NCBI RefSeq assembly: GCF_013409935.1
Contig: NZ_JACCCO010000001.1
Location: forward strand, 2,170,001-2,234,000
Direction of reading: 5' to 3'
Length of the DNA stretch: 64,000 nt
Origin: Streptosporangium sandarakinum
GTDB lineage: Bacteria > Actinomycetota > Actinomycetes > Streptosporangiales > Streptosporangiaceae
The notes beneath the pieces were generated by a model, which was given only the letters and a program-made list of their open reading frames with translations, did no database searches and had not been told where the DNA came from. Below are positions 1-8,766 of the stretch, piece by piece (the stretch's first letter is position 1; each line of letters starts with the position of its first letter). The position numbers and the translations under genes were made by a program.

Positions 1-507
1 CGGCCGACCGCCGAACAGGGTCCGCAGCAGCCGCAGCGCCAGCACGCCGAGCAGCGCCTGCGCGACGAGCGTGACGGCCGACACCAGCGCCCAGTCGTAG
101 GGGGCGGCGCGCGACAGCACCCAGGTCAGCGCGATCGCGCCCGGCATGAAGTGGCCCTTGTGCACCCGGGTCAGGTAGTCGAGCGTGAAGTCCTCGCCGT
201 AGGCGTTGCCGACGAACAACAGGTCGTCCTCGACGAAGTAGGAGTCGCGCAGGACCAGCACGCGCAGGACCAGCGACACCGCGATGAGGGCCGCCGCGCC
301 CAGGGACACCGGGCCACGCAGCCGCGCCAGCCACCCGGGCAGCGTGAGACGCACCGCCGGCGCCTCCGGCCGGCCCGCCTCCGGCCGGCCCGCCTCCGCA
401 TCCGCCCCGTCCCGGGAACGGCCCGGTCCGGCGGCCTCGTCGGCGTGATCCGTGCCGGCCGGGTGCTCCGGGCCCGTGGCGGTTCTCGTGTCCTCAGTGG
501 CGTCCAC
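1..507 (-). CDS. Polytopic membrane protein, GT-C-like, N-terminal 169 residues (runs off the window)
   Basis: The frame stays open from a GTG at 507 down to base 1, so only the first 169 residues are present. An AGGGAG ribosome binding site lies about 7 bases before the GTG. Residues 1-50 are a charged, Pro/Glu-rich cytoplasmic tail. A membrane segment follows, and then an external loop containing SYFVEDDLLFVG. The loop and the next stretch (HKGHFMPGAIALTW, APYDWALVS) match residue for residue the start of the protein at 1474-3489, so the two are paralogues. An acidic pair in the first external loop is typical of GT-C glycosyltransferases that use polyprenyl-phosphate sugars, but the catalytic function here is inference. 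Confidence 0.8.
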   Translation of the reverse strand, partial: MDATEDTRTATGPEHPAGTDHADEAAGPGRSRDGADAEAGRPEAGRPEAPAVRLTLPGWLARLRGPVSLGAAALIAVSLVLRVLVLRDSYFVEDDLLFVGNAYGEDFTLDYLTRVHKGHFMPGAIALTWVLSRAAPYDWALVSAVTLVAQALLGVLALRLLRTLFGGRP

Positions 508-626
508 CAGGCGTCTCCCTACGATCCGGTGTTCCGGCGGAACACCGCGCGAGCTGTCAGGACCAGAAGTGATGCGGTGTTATGCTCCGGCCCACCTGGT
601 TTGTCCAATTGCGGTGAGGAGCAGCA

Positions 627-1370
627 TTGGAGACCCCGCAGGCACCGTTCCGGGCCACGTTGGGCCGGTCCGTCACACTCCTCCGCGCCTTCCGCAAGGA
701 GCAGACCGACCCGGACTTCTTCTACGGCATGCTGGCCCGCGACACGGTCGCCCAGCTCGCCTCCTACACCGAACTGAACGGCGCGCTCGTCGCCGACGTC
801 GGGGGCGGCCCGGGATACTTCACCGACGTGCTGCGCGCCGCGGGCGCCCGCCCGGTCTGCGTCGACTGCGACGCCGGGGAGATGATGGCCCGCCAGGGCG
901 CCGCGCCCGAGGGGGCGGTGCTGGGCAGCGCGCTGGACCTGCCGCTGGCCACCGGGTCGGTGGACGTCTGCTTCTCCTCCAACGTGCTGGAGCACGTGCC
1001 CGACCCGTGGCGGATGGCCGCCGAGATGGTCCGGGTGACCAGACCCGGCGGCGTGGTGTACCTGTCGTTCACCAACTGGCTGTCGCCCTGGGGCGGCCAC
1101 GAGACCTCCCCGTGGCACTACCTCGGCGGCCACCGCGCCGCCGCCCGCTACACCCGCCGGTACGGCAGGCGCCCCAAGAACGTCTACGGCGAGAGCCTCT
1201 ACCCCGTCTCGGTCGGCGCCGCGCTGCGCTGGGCCCGGCGGCGGCCCGGCGTCACGGTCCTGGACGCCCTGCCCCGCTACCACCCTCGCTGGGCGACCCC
1301 GGTGATCCGCGTCCCGGGGCTGCGGGAGATCGTGAGCTGGAACCTGCTGCTCGTCCTGCGCCGCCACTGA
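627..1370 (+). CDS. Class I SAM-dependent methyltransferase
   Basis: The 247-residue protein starts at a TTG with a GAGGAG site just upstream. The SAM-binding motif I is VADVGGGPGYF (about residues 50-60), with the acidic motif II in VCVDCD and motif IV-like FSSNVLEHVPDP. This is the Methyltransf_11 type of Rossmann fold. No membrane segment is seen, so the protein is probably cytosolic. It is the only plus-strand gene in the envelope locus and lies between two paralogous GT-C-like genes read the other way. From memory, mycobacteria have a similar methyltransferase (Rv0224c region) near a DUF3068 gene and a GT4 gene, so a role in modifying an envelope glycan or lipid carrier is plausible. The substrate cannot be read from the sequence. 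Confidence 0.88.
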   Translation: METPQAPFRATLGRSVTLLRAFRKEQTDPDFFYGMLARDTVAQLASYTELNGALVADVGGGPGYFTDVLRAAGARPVCVDCDAGEMMARQGAAPEGAVLGSALDLPLATGSVDVCFSSNVLEHVPDPWRMAAEMVRVTRPGGVVYLSFTNWLSPWGGHETSPWHYLGGHRAAARYTRRYGRRPKNVYGESLYPVSVGAALRWARRRPGVTVLDALPRYHPRWATPVIRVPGLREIVSWNLLLVLRRH

Positions 1371-1480
1371 CCGCCGGGCACCGGCGGGAGACGCTCCGGG
1401 CGCCCCTGCCCGCCGCTCGTCCCCTGCCGGCCGCCGGGCACCGGGAGACGCTCCGGGAGTCCCCGCCCGCCGCTCAGCCC
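1371..1480. repeat. Imperfect tandem duplication between convergent genes
   Basis: Two adjacent copies of a roughly 50-60 base unit lie just after the methyltransferase stop. Each begins CCGCCGGGCACCGG and continues through GAGACGCTCCGGG and CCCGCCGCTC. The copies differ by a few bases and a short insertion. It probably arose by local slippage. No gene is seen in it beyond the 3' end of the opposing CDS. Confidence 0.55.
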
Positions 1481-3489
1481 GTGCCGCCATCGACCGCCCC
1501 TTCCGGCCTCTCCGGCACGGCCGCGCCGACCACCACCGCGCGCAGGCAGACGCCGCTCTCCCGGCCGCCGTCCCGGCGTGATCCGTCCGGGAGCGAGCCG
1601 TCCGGGAGCGTGACGCGGACCGGCCCCGGGGCGGGTGCCGCCGAGAGGTGGACCCGCTCCCGGTCCGCCCGCAACGTGACCTCGGTCCGCCGCTCCCCCA
1701 CGGTCACGATGACACGCGTGTCGCGGGGCACGTCGTAGTGCAGGCGGACGACGTTCCCCTCGTGGACGGCGAGATCGGCGGTGACCGCGCCGCCGCGCCA
1801 CGGGAGGCAGCCGCGGTCCTCGCCGGCCACGAACCCGCCGAGGACCGCCGCGGGCACCAGGTGCCCCCGGTCGTCGAAGGTGACCGCGTCGTAGGCGACC
1901 CCGGGGTGGGCGACCCGCTCGCGCAGCGCGCCCCGGGCGAGCGGGGCGAGCGCCCGGGAGGTCAGCCGGTCCGGCAGCGACTGCCAGGGGAACAGCAGCC
2001 GCTCGGGCACCATCGCGGGGTACACGCCGGGCTCGGGGCCGAGCGCGGCGAGGTCCGCGCGGGCCGCGTCGAAGTAGGCGCGGCCGGTACGGCCGGGGAG
2101 CGTGGGGCCGAAGACCGACGCCGACACCAGGGCGAGCGCCACGTAGGCGCACGCGGCCGGTACGGCGTACACCGGGAGGGTCCGCGCGCCCCCGTCCGGG
2201 ACCGTCGCCGGACCGGCCGCCTCCGGACCCTGGACCGCCGGGTCCGACGCGTCCCCTTCCGGGCTCGGAACCGCCGGGTTCGCCGTCGTGCTCCCCGCCG
2301 GAGACGCCGTGCCCCGCCGTACGGCCCGCGCCTTCGCGCCCCGCCACGTCATCAGGGCCAGCGCCAGGCAGACCGTGAGCAGGGGGAGGGCGTCGGCGAT
2401 GTAGCGGCTCTCGAAGGCGCGCCACGGCCCGGAGCGGACGATCATGATCAGCAGGCCGTCCGCGACCAGGAGGTAGCCGCCCGCCAGCAGCCACGCCGGG
2501 ACCGCCGCGCGCCGCGCCCGGCAGGTTCCCGCCACGACGGCGGCCAGGGCCAGCCAGGCCACGGCGATCTCGACGGGCCGGTGACCGGCCAGCGCGCCGG
2601 CCGACAGCACCGGCTCCCAGGTCAGCGGGCCCCCGACCAGCAGGGTCGGGACCGTGCCGCCGAAGAACGTCGCGGCGTAGTCCACGGCCGTGTAGAAGCC
2701 GGGGAACGTGATCCCCTGGCCGCCGGACCGCCCGGACGCCGCGAGGTACCCGGCGAGGTAGGCGCCGGCCACCGCCGCGTGGACGAGCCACAGGCCCAGG
2801 TGCCGGCGCGCGGCGCCGAGCACCCCGTGTTCCCCGGCGAGGAGCACGACGGTGAGCAGGAACAGCACCGGCGGGACGAGGACCGCCTTCTCGAAGAACA
2901 GCAGCCCGGCGCAGGTCCAGGCGAGCCCGGCGACCGCGTGCCGCACCCGGCCGGTGCGGACCAGCAGCACCTGCGAGCACATCGCCATGAGCATGGCGAT
3001 GTGCAGGGGCAGGATGTTGATCGCCGCGGCGAACCAGGCGGTCGCCTGGAAGCTCGCGGGCGAGAACAGGAAGAAGGCGAGCGGGACGAGGACCATCGGC
3101 CGGGCCCCGAACAGCAGGCGCAGCAGCCGGTACAGCGCCAGGGCCGCCGCCGCGGACAGGGCGAGGACGACGACCGAGACCAGCCCCCAGTCGTAGGGGG
3201 AGATCGCGGTGAGGGCCCGGACCAGCGCGAGGGCGCCCGGCATCAGGTGGCCGATGTGCACCCGCAGCAGGTGCGCCCAGCCGAACGGCTCGGTCACGGC
3301 CCGGCCGACGAAGACGATGTCGTCCTCGACGAAGTAGGACCGGCTGAGCAGCCATCCCTTCAGTACGAGGCCCGCGGCCACCAGCAGCAGCGCCGCGGCC
3401 GTGAGGCCGTGCCGGAGCCGTGGGACGCCGCGCGCCCAGGCCGGCAGCCGCAGTTCCACCTCGACCGGGCCGCCGCCCGTTCCCGTCAT
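1474..3489 (-). CDS. Polytopic membrane protein, GT-C-like
   Basis: The 671-residue protein has about ten hydrophobic helices in its first 430 residues and a soluble carboxyl domain of roughly 230 residues rich in beta-type sequence. The first external loop carries SYFVEDDIVFVGR, and downstream come HIGHLMPGALAL and SPYDWGLVS. The partial gene at 1-507 shares these blocks. The architecture (short amino tail, first loop with acidic residues, many helices, extracytoplasmic carboxyl domain) resembles GT-C enzymes such as arabinofuranosyl- and mannosyltransferases, but I recognise no exact family. The ATG at 3489 lies 25 bases after the DUF3068 stop, so it is probably cotranscribed with that gene and the AftD-like gene. 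Function is inferred from context only. Confidence 0.82.
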   Translation of the reverse strand: MTGTGGGPVEVELRLPAWARGVPRLRHGLTAAALLLVAAGLVLKGWLLSRSYFVEDDIVFVGRAVTEPFGWAHLLRVHIGHLMPGALALVRALTAISPYDWGLVSVVVLALSAAAALALYRLLRLLFGARPMVLVPLAFFLFSPASFQATAWFAAAINILPLHIAMLMAMCSQVLLVRTGRVRHAVAGLAWTCAGLLFFEKAVLVPPVLFLLTVVLLAGEHGVLGAARRHLGLWLVHAAVAGAYLAGYLAASGRSGGQGITFPGFYTAVDYAATFFGGTVPTLLVGGPLTWEPVLSAGALAGHRPVEIAVAWLALAAVVAGTCRARRAAVPAWLLAGGYLLVADGLLIMIVRSGPWRAFESRYIADALPLLTVCLALALMTWRGAKARAVRRGTASPAGSTTANPAVPSPEGDASDPAVQGPEAAGPATVPDGGARTLPVYAVPAACAYVALALVSASVFGPTLPGRTGRAYFDAARADLAALGPEPGVYPAMVPERLLFPWQSLPDRLTSRALAPLARGALRERVAHPGVAYDAVTFDDRGHLVPAAVLGGFVAGEDRGCLPWRGGAVTADLAVHEGNVVRLHYDVPRDTRVIVTVGERRTEVTLRADRERVHLSAAPAPGPVRVTLPDGSLPDGSRRDGGRESGVCLRAVVVGAAVPERPEGAVDGGTG

Positions 3490-3514
3490 CGCCTCACCCC
3501 GGCCGCCGCGCCGC

Positions 3515-4564
3515 TCACTTCCGCTCCCCGTCCGCCCCGGCCGCGGCCGGCTCGCCGCCCGCCTCCGCGCCCGGCCGTACCCCGGCCGGGTCCCCGTTCG
3601 TCTCCGCGTCCGGCCGTACGGCCGGCTCCCCGGCCGGGCCGGGCCGCCCGTCCCGCCTCCGCCGCCGGAGGGCCACCGGGACCAGCGCGAGCCCGGCCGC
3701 CAGGAACAGCCCCGGCAGCAGGTCGCGGACGAGGAGGACCCAGCGGGCGAAGGCCTCCGCGTCGGCCACCCGGTCCGCCACGTCCTCGGGCATCATGTCC
3801 AGGTCCGCCAGGAGGGCCACCTTGCGCTCGACCCCGTCGGGGGTGCGCAGGGTCTGGCGCTGGTGTTCGCGTACCTTGACCGTCAGGCCGCTCTCCGGCT
3901 CCACCCAGATCGTCCGGGTCACCTCGGCGTAGCGGGCGACGTTGACGGCCCGCCACTCCGGCAGGCCCAGCACCTTGCCCGGGAGCCGCCCGGGGACGTC
4001 CTCGATCCTGATCGGGCCCGCCGTGTAGGTGTAGCGGTAGGCCGGCCGGCCGAACACCCGTTCCTGCCGCTCGTAGCGGAGCGGGACCGCCGTCCGCAGC
4101 AGCACGTCGTACATCGGGTAGGTCCGCGGCTCGGCGCGGAACGGCAGGCGGAAGGCCAGCCCCTCCTGGCGGGCGCCGGGGTCGTCGTCGACGTACCCGT
4201 CGCAGCAGGCGACCGCGAGGCCCGTCCTGCGGTCGAAGGCGGTCCGGCGCTCGTGGTAGTCGATCCGGTCGCCGCCCTCGGTGGTGAGCGAGGTGAACTC
4301 CACCCACACCGCGGTGTCCGGGCCGCCCGCGCCGGCGTCCCCGCTCACCGTCGTGGTGGACAGCAGCGAGACCCCGGCGTGGGAGGTGAGCGTCGCGGTG
4401 TCGAAGTACTGGGCGCCGGACGCCGTCATGCGGTACGTCCTGGCCTGCTCCAGCGGCATCACCAGGGCGCTCGGGTAGACGTACAGGCGCAGCAGCGCCG
4501 CCAGCGTGACGAAGAAGGCGCTCGCCGCCGCGAACGCCGTCCAGGGGACCCGCGGGCCGGTCAC
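3515..4564 (-). CDS. DUF3068 (PorA-like family) membrane protein
   Basis: The 349-residue protein starts at a GTG whose last bases overlap the stop of the AftD-like gene (GTGA), so the two are translationally coupled. An amino-terminal helix (residues 8-28) and a carboxyl-terminal helix (about 285-305) flank an extracytoplasmic domain of about 250 residues, ending in a cytoplasmic tail rich in Arg, Pro and Gly. The arrangement and motifs such as YHERRTAFDRRTG and YPMYDVLLR fit DUF3068, which databases label porin PorA family. The family is found in mycobacteria (Rv0227c from memory) close to glycosyltransferase and methyltransferase genes as here. Its biochemical role is not established. It may be part of an envelope glycan or glycolipid export machinery. 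Confidence 0.85.
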   Translation of the reverse strand: MTGPRVPWTAFAAASAFFVTLAALLRLYVYPSALVMPLEQARTYRMTASGAQYFDTATLTSHAGVSLLSTTTVSGDAGAGGPDTAVWVEFTSLTTEGGDRIDYHERRTAFDRRTGLAVACCDGYVDDDPGARQEGLAFRLPFRAEPRTYPMYDVLLRTAVPLRYERQERVFGRPAYRYTYTAGPIRIEDVPGRLPGKVLGLPEWRAVNVARYAEVTRTIWVEPESGLTVKVREHQRQTLRTPDGVERKVALLADLDMMPEDVADRVADAEAFARWVLLVRDLLPGLFLAAGLALVPVALRRRRRDGRPGPAGEPAVRPDAETNGDPAGVRPGAEAGGEPAAAGADGERK

Positions 4565-7500
4565 CGGCGCACCGCCGTCGCGGCCGGCTCCGGGTGCCGC
4601 ACCGGTTCCGGGGCGGCCGGGGCGGCGGGGACCGGCTCCGGGGCCGCGACCGGCAGCCAGGCGAGCGCCAGCAGGCAGAGCACCTGCGGCACGACGCCGG
4701 TCAGCGCCCCGGCGAGCGCGGTCCCGCCGTACGCGGTGCCGGCGGCGAGCGCGAGACCGGCCAGGAAGAGCGGGACCGCCGGCGCCCACCGCAGCAGCGT
4801 CGCGGACACGGATCCGCCGGGGCGGACGCCCCAGAGCCTGACCGGCCGGGCGTACAGCGCCGCCGCCGCGGTGACGACCACCGCGCCCGCCACGCCGCCG
4901 GTCCACAGGCCGACGGCCGGGGCGAGCGGCCAGAACCAGGCCGCGCGGACCGCTGCGGCCCCCGTCCCCGCCCGGCGGGCCGCGGTACGGCGCGGCCGGA
5001 CGAACGCGAGCGCCGCCACCAGCGGCACCAGGCACCCGCCGCCGAGCAGCGCCGCGCGATAGGCGGAGTCGGGTTCGTAGCGCATGGTCACCACGCCCTG
5101 CCCGGCGGGCAGCTCCCACGCCTGCCGCCAGCCGTCCAGCCGGACCGGCGTCAGCCGCCCGCCGTCGAGGTACGCCTGCCAGCCCGCGTTGTGGTTCTCG
5201 TTGACCACCAGGTAGGAGGGGGCGGAGGCCGAGAAGCGGACCCGGCGCTCGGCCGGCCCCCACGCCTCCGCGGTCACGGGCGAGGCCGTCACGGCGTCGC
5301 CTTCCGAGCCGCCCCGGCCGGTTCCGGACGACGATCCGGGTTCCCGGTCCGCCGTCCCGCCGTCCGTCCCGCTTTCCGTCGCACCGCCCGTCTCACCGTC
5401 CGCGGCGCGCACCACGAGCGACTCGATCCGGAAGGCGTCGGCCGGGGCGACGCTCACCCTGGCCGTGCCCGGCTTCAGCTCGACCGGCCCGCAGGCGCGG
5501 TAGCCGACGGGACGGCCGCCGAGCACGTCGCCCATCGTGCCCCGGACGACCTCGGTGCGCACCGTTTTGCCGTTCACCGAGAGGGTGGGCCCGTATCCGC
5601 AGGGCAGCCGCAGCGGGGTCGTCTCCATCGAGCCGAGCGGCTTCACTCCGGGGACGGTGACCTCCGACACCTCGATCGGCCGGGACACCGGGGCGGTGAA
5701 GCCGATCTCCAGGGTGTCGGTGGTGATCTTGGGGAAGACCACCCGGCCGTCGGCGCGGATCCAGCCCCGCGTGGTCTGCCCGCCGCCGCTCACGCTGACC
5801 TGGACCGGCGGCTGCCCGAGGAAGGAGTCGGGGAACAGGACCATGATCTGGGAGATCGTCCGCTTCCTGCCCAGCCTGACCGTCAGGGTCGGGTGGCGGT
5901 CGGCGGGGTCGGCGTACCAGACGGTGCCGAGGTCGCCGTCCATGGCCGCGCGGCCGAGCACGGCCGGGTGGCCGGTCAGCGTGGAGGAGGCGGTCACCTG
6001 CGGGTGGACGCCGTGCAGGGTGGTGACGAGGCGGGAGGAGACGGGGTCGGTCAGCACGGCGTCGCCGCTGAGGGACCGCTTCCCTCCCTCGCGGACGGTG
6101 AAGGAGCGGTCGAAGCCGTCGCCGTCCTCCCCGGTGACCTGCAGCGTGGAGGGGTCGCAGGTCCAGGTGGACGACCCGCGCATGCAGGCGCTCGCCGTAC
6201 CCCGGCGGGTCAGCAGCACCGTCCCGGGGTCGCGCGGGCCGTCGGGGGGCACGACGAGGGTGCGTCCGGGCCGCACGCCGGGGATCGCGACCTCGGTGAC
6301 GCCGACGCGGGCGCCGGTCGGCGTCGCGAGTTCGGCGGCCAGCCGGGTCACCCGGATCCGCAGCCAGGAGGTCCGCCCGAGGGGCGGGCGCATCAGCTGC
6401 GGGTCGGCGGTCGGGTTCACCGCGACCCGGCGGGCGCCCGCCTCGGTCTCCAGGGACACCTCGGCCACCTGCGGCAGCAGCGGCGAGCGCTCGAAGGCGA
6501 CGGTGATCTGCGGCATGTCGATCGGCTCGGTGAAGCGCACCCGGAGCCACTGCCCGACCGCGCCGTCCCAGCCGTCGGAGCGCCACCCGGTGCGCGGGTC
6601 GCCGTCGAACGCCGCGTACGGCTGGCGGCCCGGGTCGCGGCGCTCCCCCGCCCCGATGCCCGACTCGGCGGAGGAGGCCCGCACGTCCCGGACGCCGGTG
6701 TAGGCGGCCGTGACGGTCGCGCCGGACCAGGCGGGGTCGGTGAGGTCGGCGCCCCGGGGCCGCTCGGGCCGCTGGCCGGCGGTCATGGTGGGGGTGGCGA
6801 TGCGACGCAGGTCGCCGAAGAGGATCTCGCGGCGGCGCAGCGTGTCGGTGGCCACCGTGTCGCGCGCGGACACGGCGGGCGCCCCGGGCTCGTCCCCGAC
6901 CACGACGGGCCGGTCGTCGGCGAGCAGTCCCTCCTCGGCCATGTCCAGCACCGCCTCGGGCGCGCCGGTGACCCGGAGCGTCCCGTCGCGCGGCACGGTC
7001 GCGGCGAGCGGCGCGGGGTCGGGCACCGCGTAGACCTCCAGCGCCGAGTAGGGCTGCTCGAACCAGCCGGCGGCCGTGGGGCTGGACCGCAGGCCGATCT
7101 CCGGGCCGAAGCCGGCGACCCGCCGCAGGCCGGTGGACTCGGCGAGGGTCTCGTGGACCCGCGCGGGCCAGGCCGTGCCGAGGCTCTGCCGGGCGAGGTC
7201 GTTGCGGACCAGCAGGTACTTCACGCCGATCCGGCGCAGCGCGGCGGTGAGGCCCGGCGATCCGCGGCCGGTGGCGAAGCGCTCGTCCACCGCCTGGACC
7301 AGCCTCGCCAGTCCCGGCGAGCCCCAGGGGACGTTGGTGTGGGTCGCCCAGCGCACGGTCAGCAGCGACTGCATGGGCTCGTCCATCGGGCGGCCCCACA
7401 GGTAGTCGCCGCGGCGCGAGCCGGGAACGGCCAGGACCATGCCGTCGCCGGTGTTGCGGTTCAGCCAGGTCGCGGCGTCCCGCCAGTAGCCGGGCAGCGC

Positions 7501-8766
7501 CTCGAACCCCCCGGCGGGGGTCGCCCCGGCGGTGGCCACCGGCAGCGCGGCCAGGGCGGCCAGCACGGCGGTGCCGGCCAGGACGGGTCGGCGCAGCCGT
7601 ACCGGGCCGGCCAGGGGCAGGGCCGCGAGGCCCAGGGCCAGCGGGAGCCGGATGAGGGCGTCGAACTTGTGCAGGTTGCGGAAGGGCGCCAGCGGCCCGT
7701 CGAGCAGCGCCCGCACCTGCTCGGTCCACGGGTGGGCGAGCGCGTCGGCGTGCCCGGCGGTGACCGCCACCACCCCGGCCAGCACGCTGAGCGCGAGGAA
7801 GGGCCGCTCCGGCGTGGCGCGGGCGGCGATCCCGGCGAGGCCGAGCGCGGCGACCGCCGCGGTCAGCGCGATCATCACCGGCGCGGTGGCCTGCTCGAAC
7901 GACGCGGGCAGCCACGCCTGGCCGTCCACCGGCAGGAAGGACATCCAGCTCGACGTGCCGCGCAGGGTGTTGAGGAGCGAGGTGACGCCGGTGGTGGCGT
8001 CGGCGGTCTCGATGAAGGGCAGGAAGGAGAAGATGTAGCGGCCCATCACCAGCAGGGGCAGCAGCCACCACATCGACACCGCGGCCACGCAGGCGAGCCA
8101 CCAGGCGAGCAGGCGCCGCCGGTGGGGGCCGCCGCGCCGGGTCAGCAGGTACAGCAGCGGCACGACGAGGACCGCCAGCTCGGCCACGGCGTTGATCCCG
8201 CCGGCGAAGACGAACGCCAGCGCCGACAGCGCGGCGGCCCGGCGCGGGCTCGCCCCGGGCCGGGTGCCGTGGACCAGGGGCAGCAGCACCCACGGCAGCA
8301 CGGCGCTCGGCTGGAACTCCGAGGAGTTGGTCCCGATCAGCGCGACGGCGTGCGGGGCGAGGGCGTAGGCGAGCCCGGCCAGGACGCGGGTGGCGGGGGC
8401 GCCGATCCCCATCGCCCGCGCGACCCGCTCGACGCCGAGGAACGCCGCGCACAGCACCAGCGCCATCCACAGCCGCTGGACGTTCCAGGCGGGCATGCCG
8501 AGCTCGGTGAACAGCGCGTAGAACGGGCCCATCGGGAACAGGTAGCCGTACGCCTGGTTCTGCAGGTGGCCGAAGAACGCGCCGTCCCACAGGTGCGTCG
8601 CCCTGGCCAGGAAGGCGACCGGGTTGATCGCCATGTCGAGCTTGGTCTCGCCGATGACCTGGCCGGGGGCGGTGTTGAACGCCACGGCGGCGAGCAGCAG
8701 GCAGCCGGCCAGCAGGCGCAGGCCGTGCCGGAGCCGGCCGGGCTCGGAGGCGGGTTCCGTGTTCAA
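4561..8766 (-). CDS. AftD-like alpha-(1->3)-arabinofuranosyltransferase family protein (DUF3367)
   Basis: The TTG start at 8766 overlaps the stop of the upstream glycosyltransferase (TTGA), giving 1401 residues, the usual size for mycobacterial AftD. The frame is open further upstream, but that part is the shadow of the neighbouring gene. The first 430 or so residues form a multi-helix GT-C membrane domain with an acidic residue in the first external loop (GETKLDMAINP). Next comes a long extracytoplasmic region with two discoidin-like carbohydrate-binding segments (for example VGQWLRVRFTEPIDMP and LTVRLGRKRTISQI). The protein ends in a helix cluster and a Pro/Ala-rich tail. AftD transfers arabinofuranose from decaprenyl phosphate in mycobacteria. 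The acceptor in this organism is unknown. Confidence 0.88.
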   Translation of the reverse strand: MNTEPASEPGRLRHGLRLLAGCLLLAAVAFNTAPGQVIGETKLDMAINPVAFLARATHLWDGAFFGHLQNQAYGYLFPMGPFYALFTELGMPAWNVQRLWMALVLCAAFLGVERVARAMGIGAPATRVLAGLAYALAPHAVALIGTNSSEFQPSAVLPWVLLPLVHGTRPGASPRRAAALSALAFVFAGGINAVAELAVLVVPLLYLLTRRGGPHRRRLLAWWLACVAAVSMWWLLPLLVMGRYIFSFLPFIETADATTGVTSLLNTLRGTSSWMSFLPVDGQAWLPASFEQATAPVMIALTAAVAALGLAGIAARATPERPFLALSVLAGVVAVTAGHADALAHPWTEQVRALLDGPLAPFRNLHKFDALIRLPLALGLAALPLAGPVRLRRPVLAGTAVLAALAALPVATAGATPAGGFEALPGYWRDAATWLNRNTGDGMVLAVPGSRRGDYLWGRPMDEPMQSLLTVRWATHTNVPWGSPGLARLVQAVDERFATGRGSPGLTAALRRIGVKYLLVRNDLARQSLGTAWPARVHETLAESTGLRRVAGFGPEIGLRSSPTAAGWFEQPYSALEVYAVPDPAPLAATVPRDGTLRVTGAPEAVLDMAEEGLLADDRPVVVGDEPGAPAVSARDTVATDTLRRREILFGDLRRIATPTMTAGQRPERPRGADLTDPAWSGATVTAAYTGVRDVRASSAESGIGAGERRDPGRQPYAAFDGDPRTGWRSDGWDGAVGQWLRVRFTEPIDMPQITVAFERSPLLPQVAEVSLETEAGARRVAVNPTADPQLMRPPLGRTSWLRIRVTRLAAELATPTGARVGVTEVAIPGVRPGRTLVVPPDGPRDPGTVLLTRRGTASACMRGSSTWTCDPSTLQVTGEDGDGFDRSFTVREGGKRSLSGDAVLTDPVSSRLVTTLHGVHPQVTASSTLTGHPAVLGRAAMDGDLGTVWYADPADRHPTLTVRLGRKRTISQIMVLFPDSFLGQPPVQVSVSGGGQTTRGWIRADGRVVFPKITTDTLEIGFTAPVSRPIEVSEVTVPGVKPLGSMETTPLRLPCGYGPTLSVNGKTVRTEVVRGTMGDVLGGRPVGYRACGPVELKPGTARVSVAPADAFRIESLVVRAADGETGGATESGTDGGTADREPGSSSGTGRGGSEGDAVTASPVTAEAWGPAERRVRFSASAPSYLVVNENHNAGWQAYLDGGRLTPVRLDGWRQAWELPAGQGVVTMRYEPDSAYRAALLGGGCLVPLVAALAFVRPRRTAARRAGTGAAAVRAAWFWPLAPAVGLWTGGVAGAVVVTAAAALYARPVRLWGVRPGGSVSATLLRWAPAVPLFLAGLALAAGTAYGGTALAGALTGVVPQVLCLLALAWLPVAAPEPVPAAPAAPEPVRHPEPAATAVRR

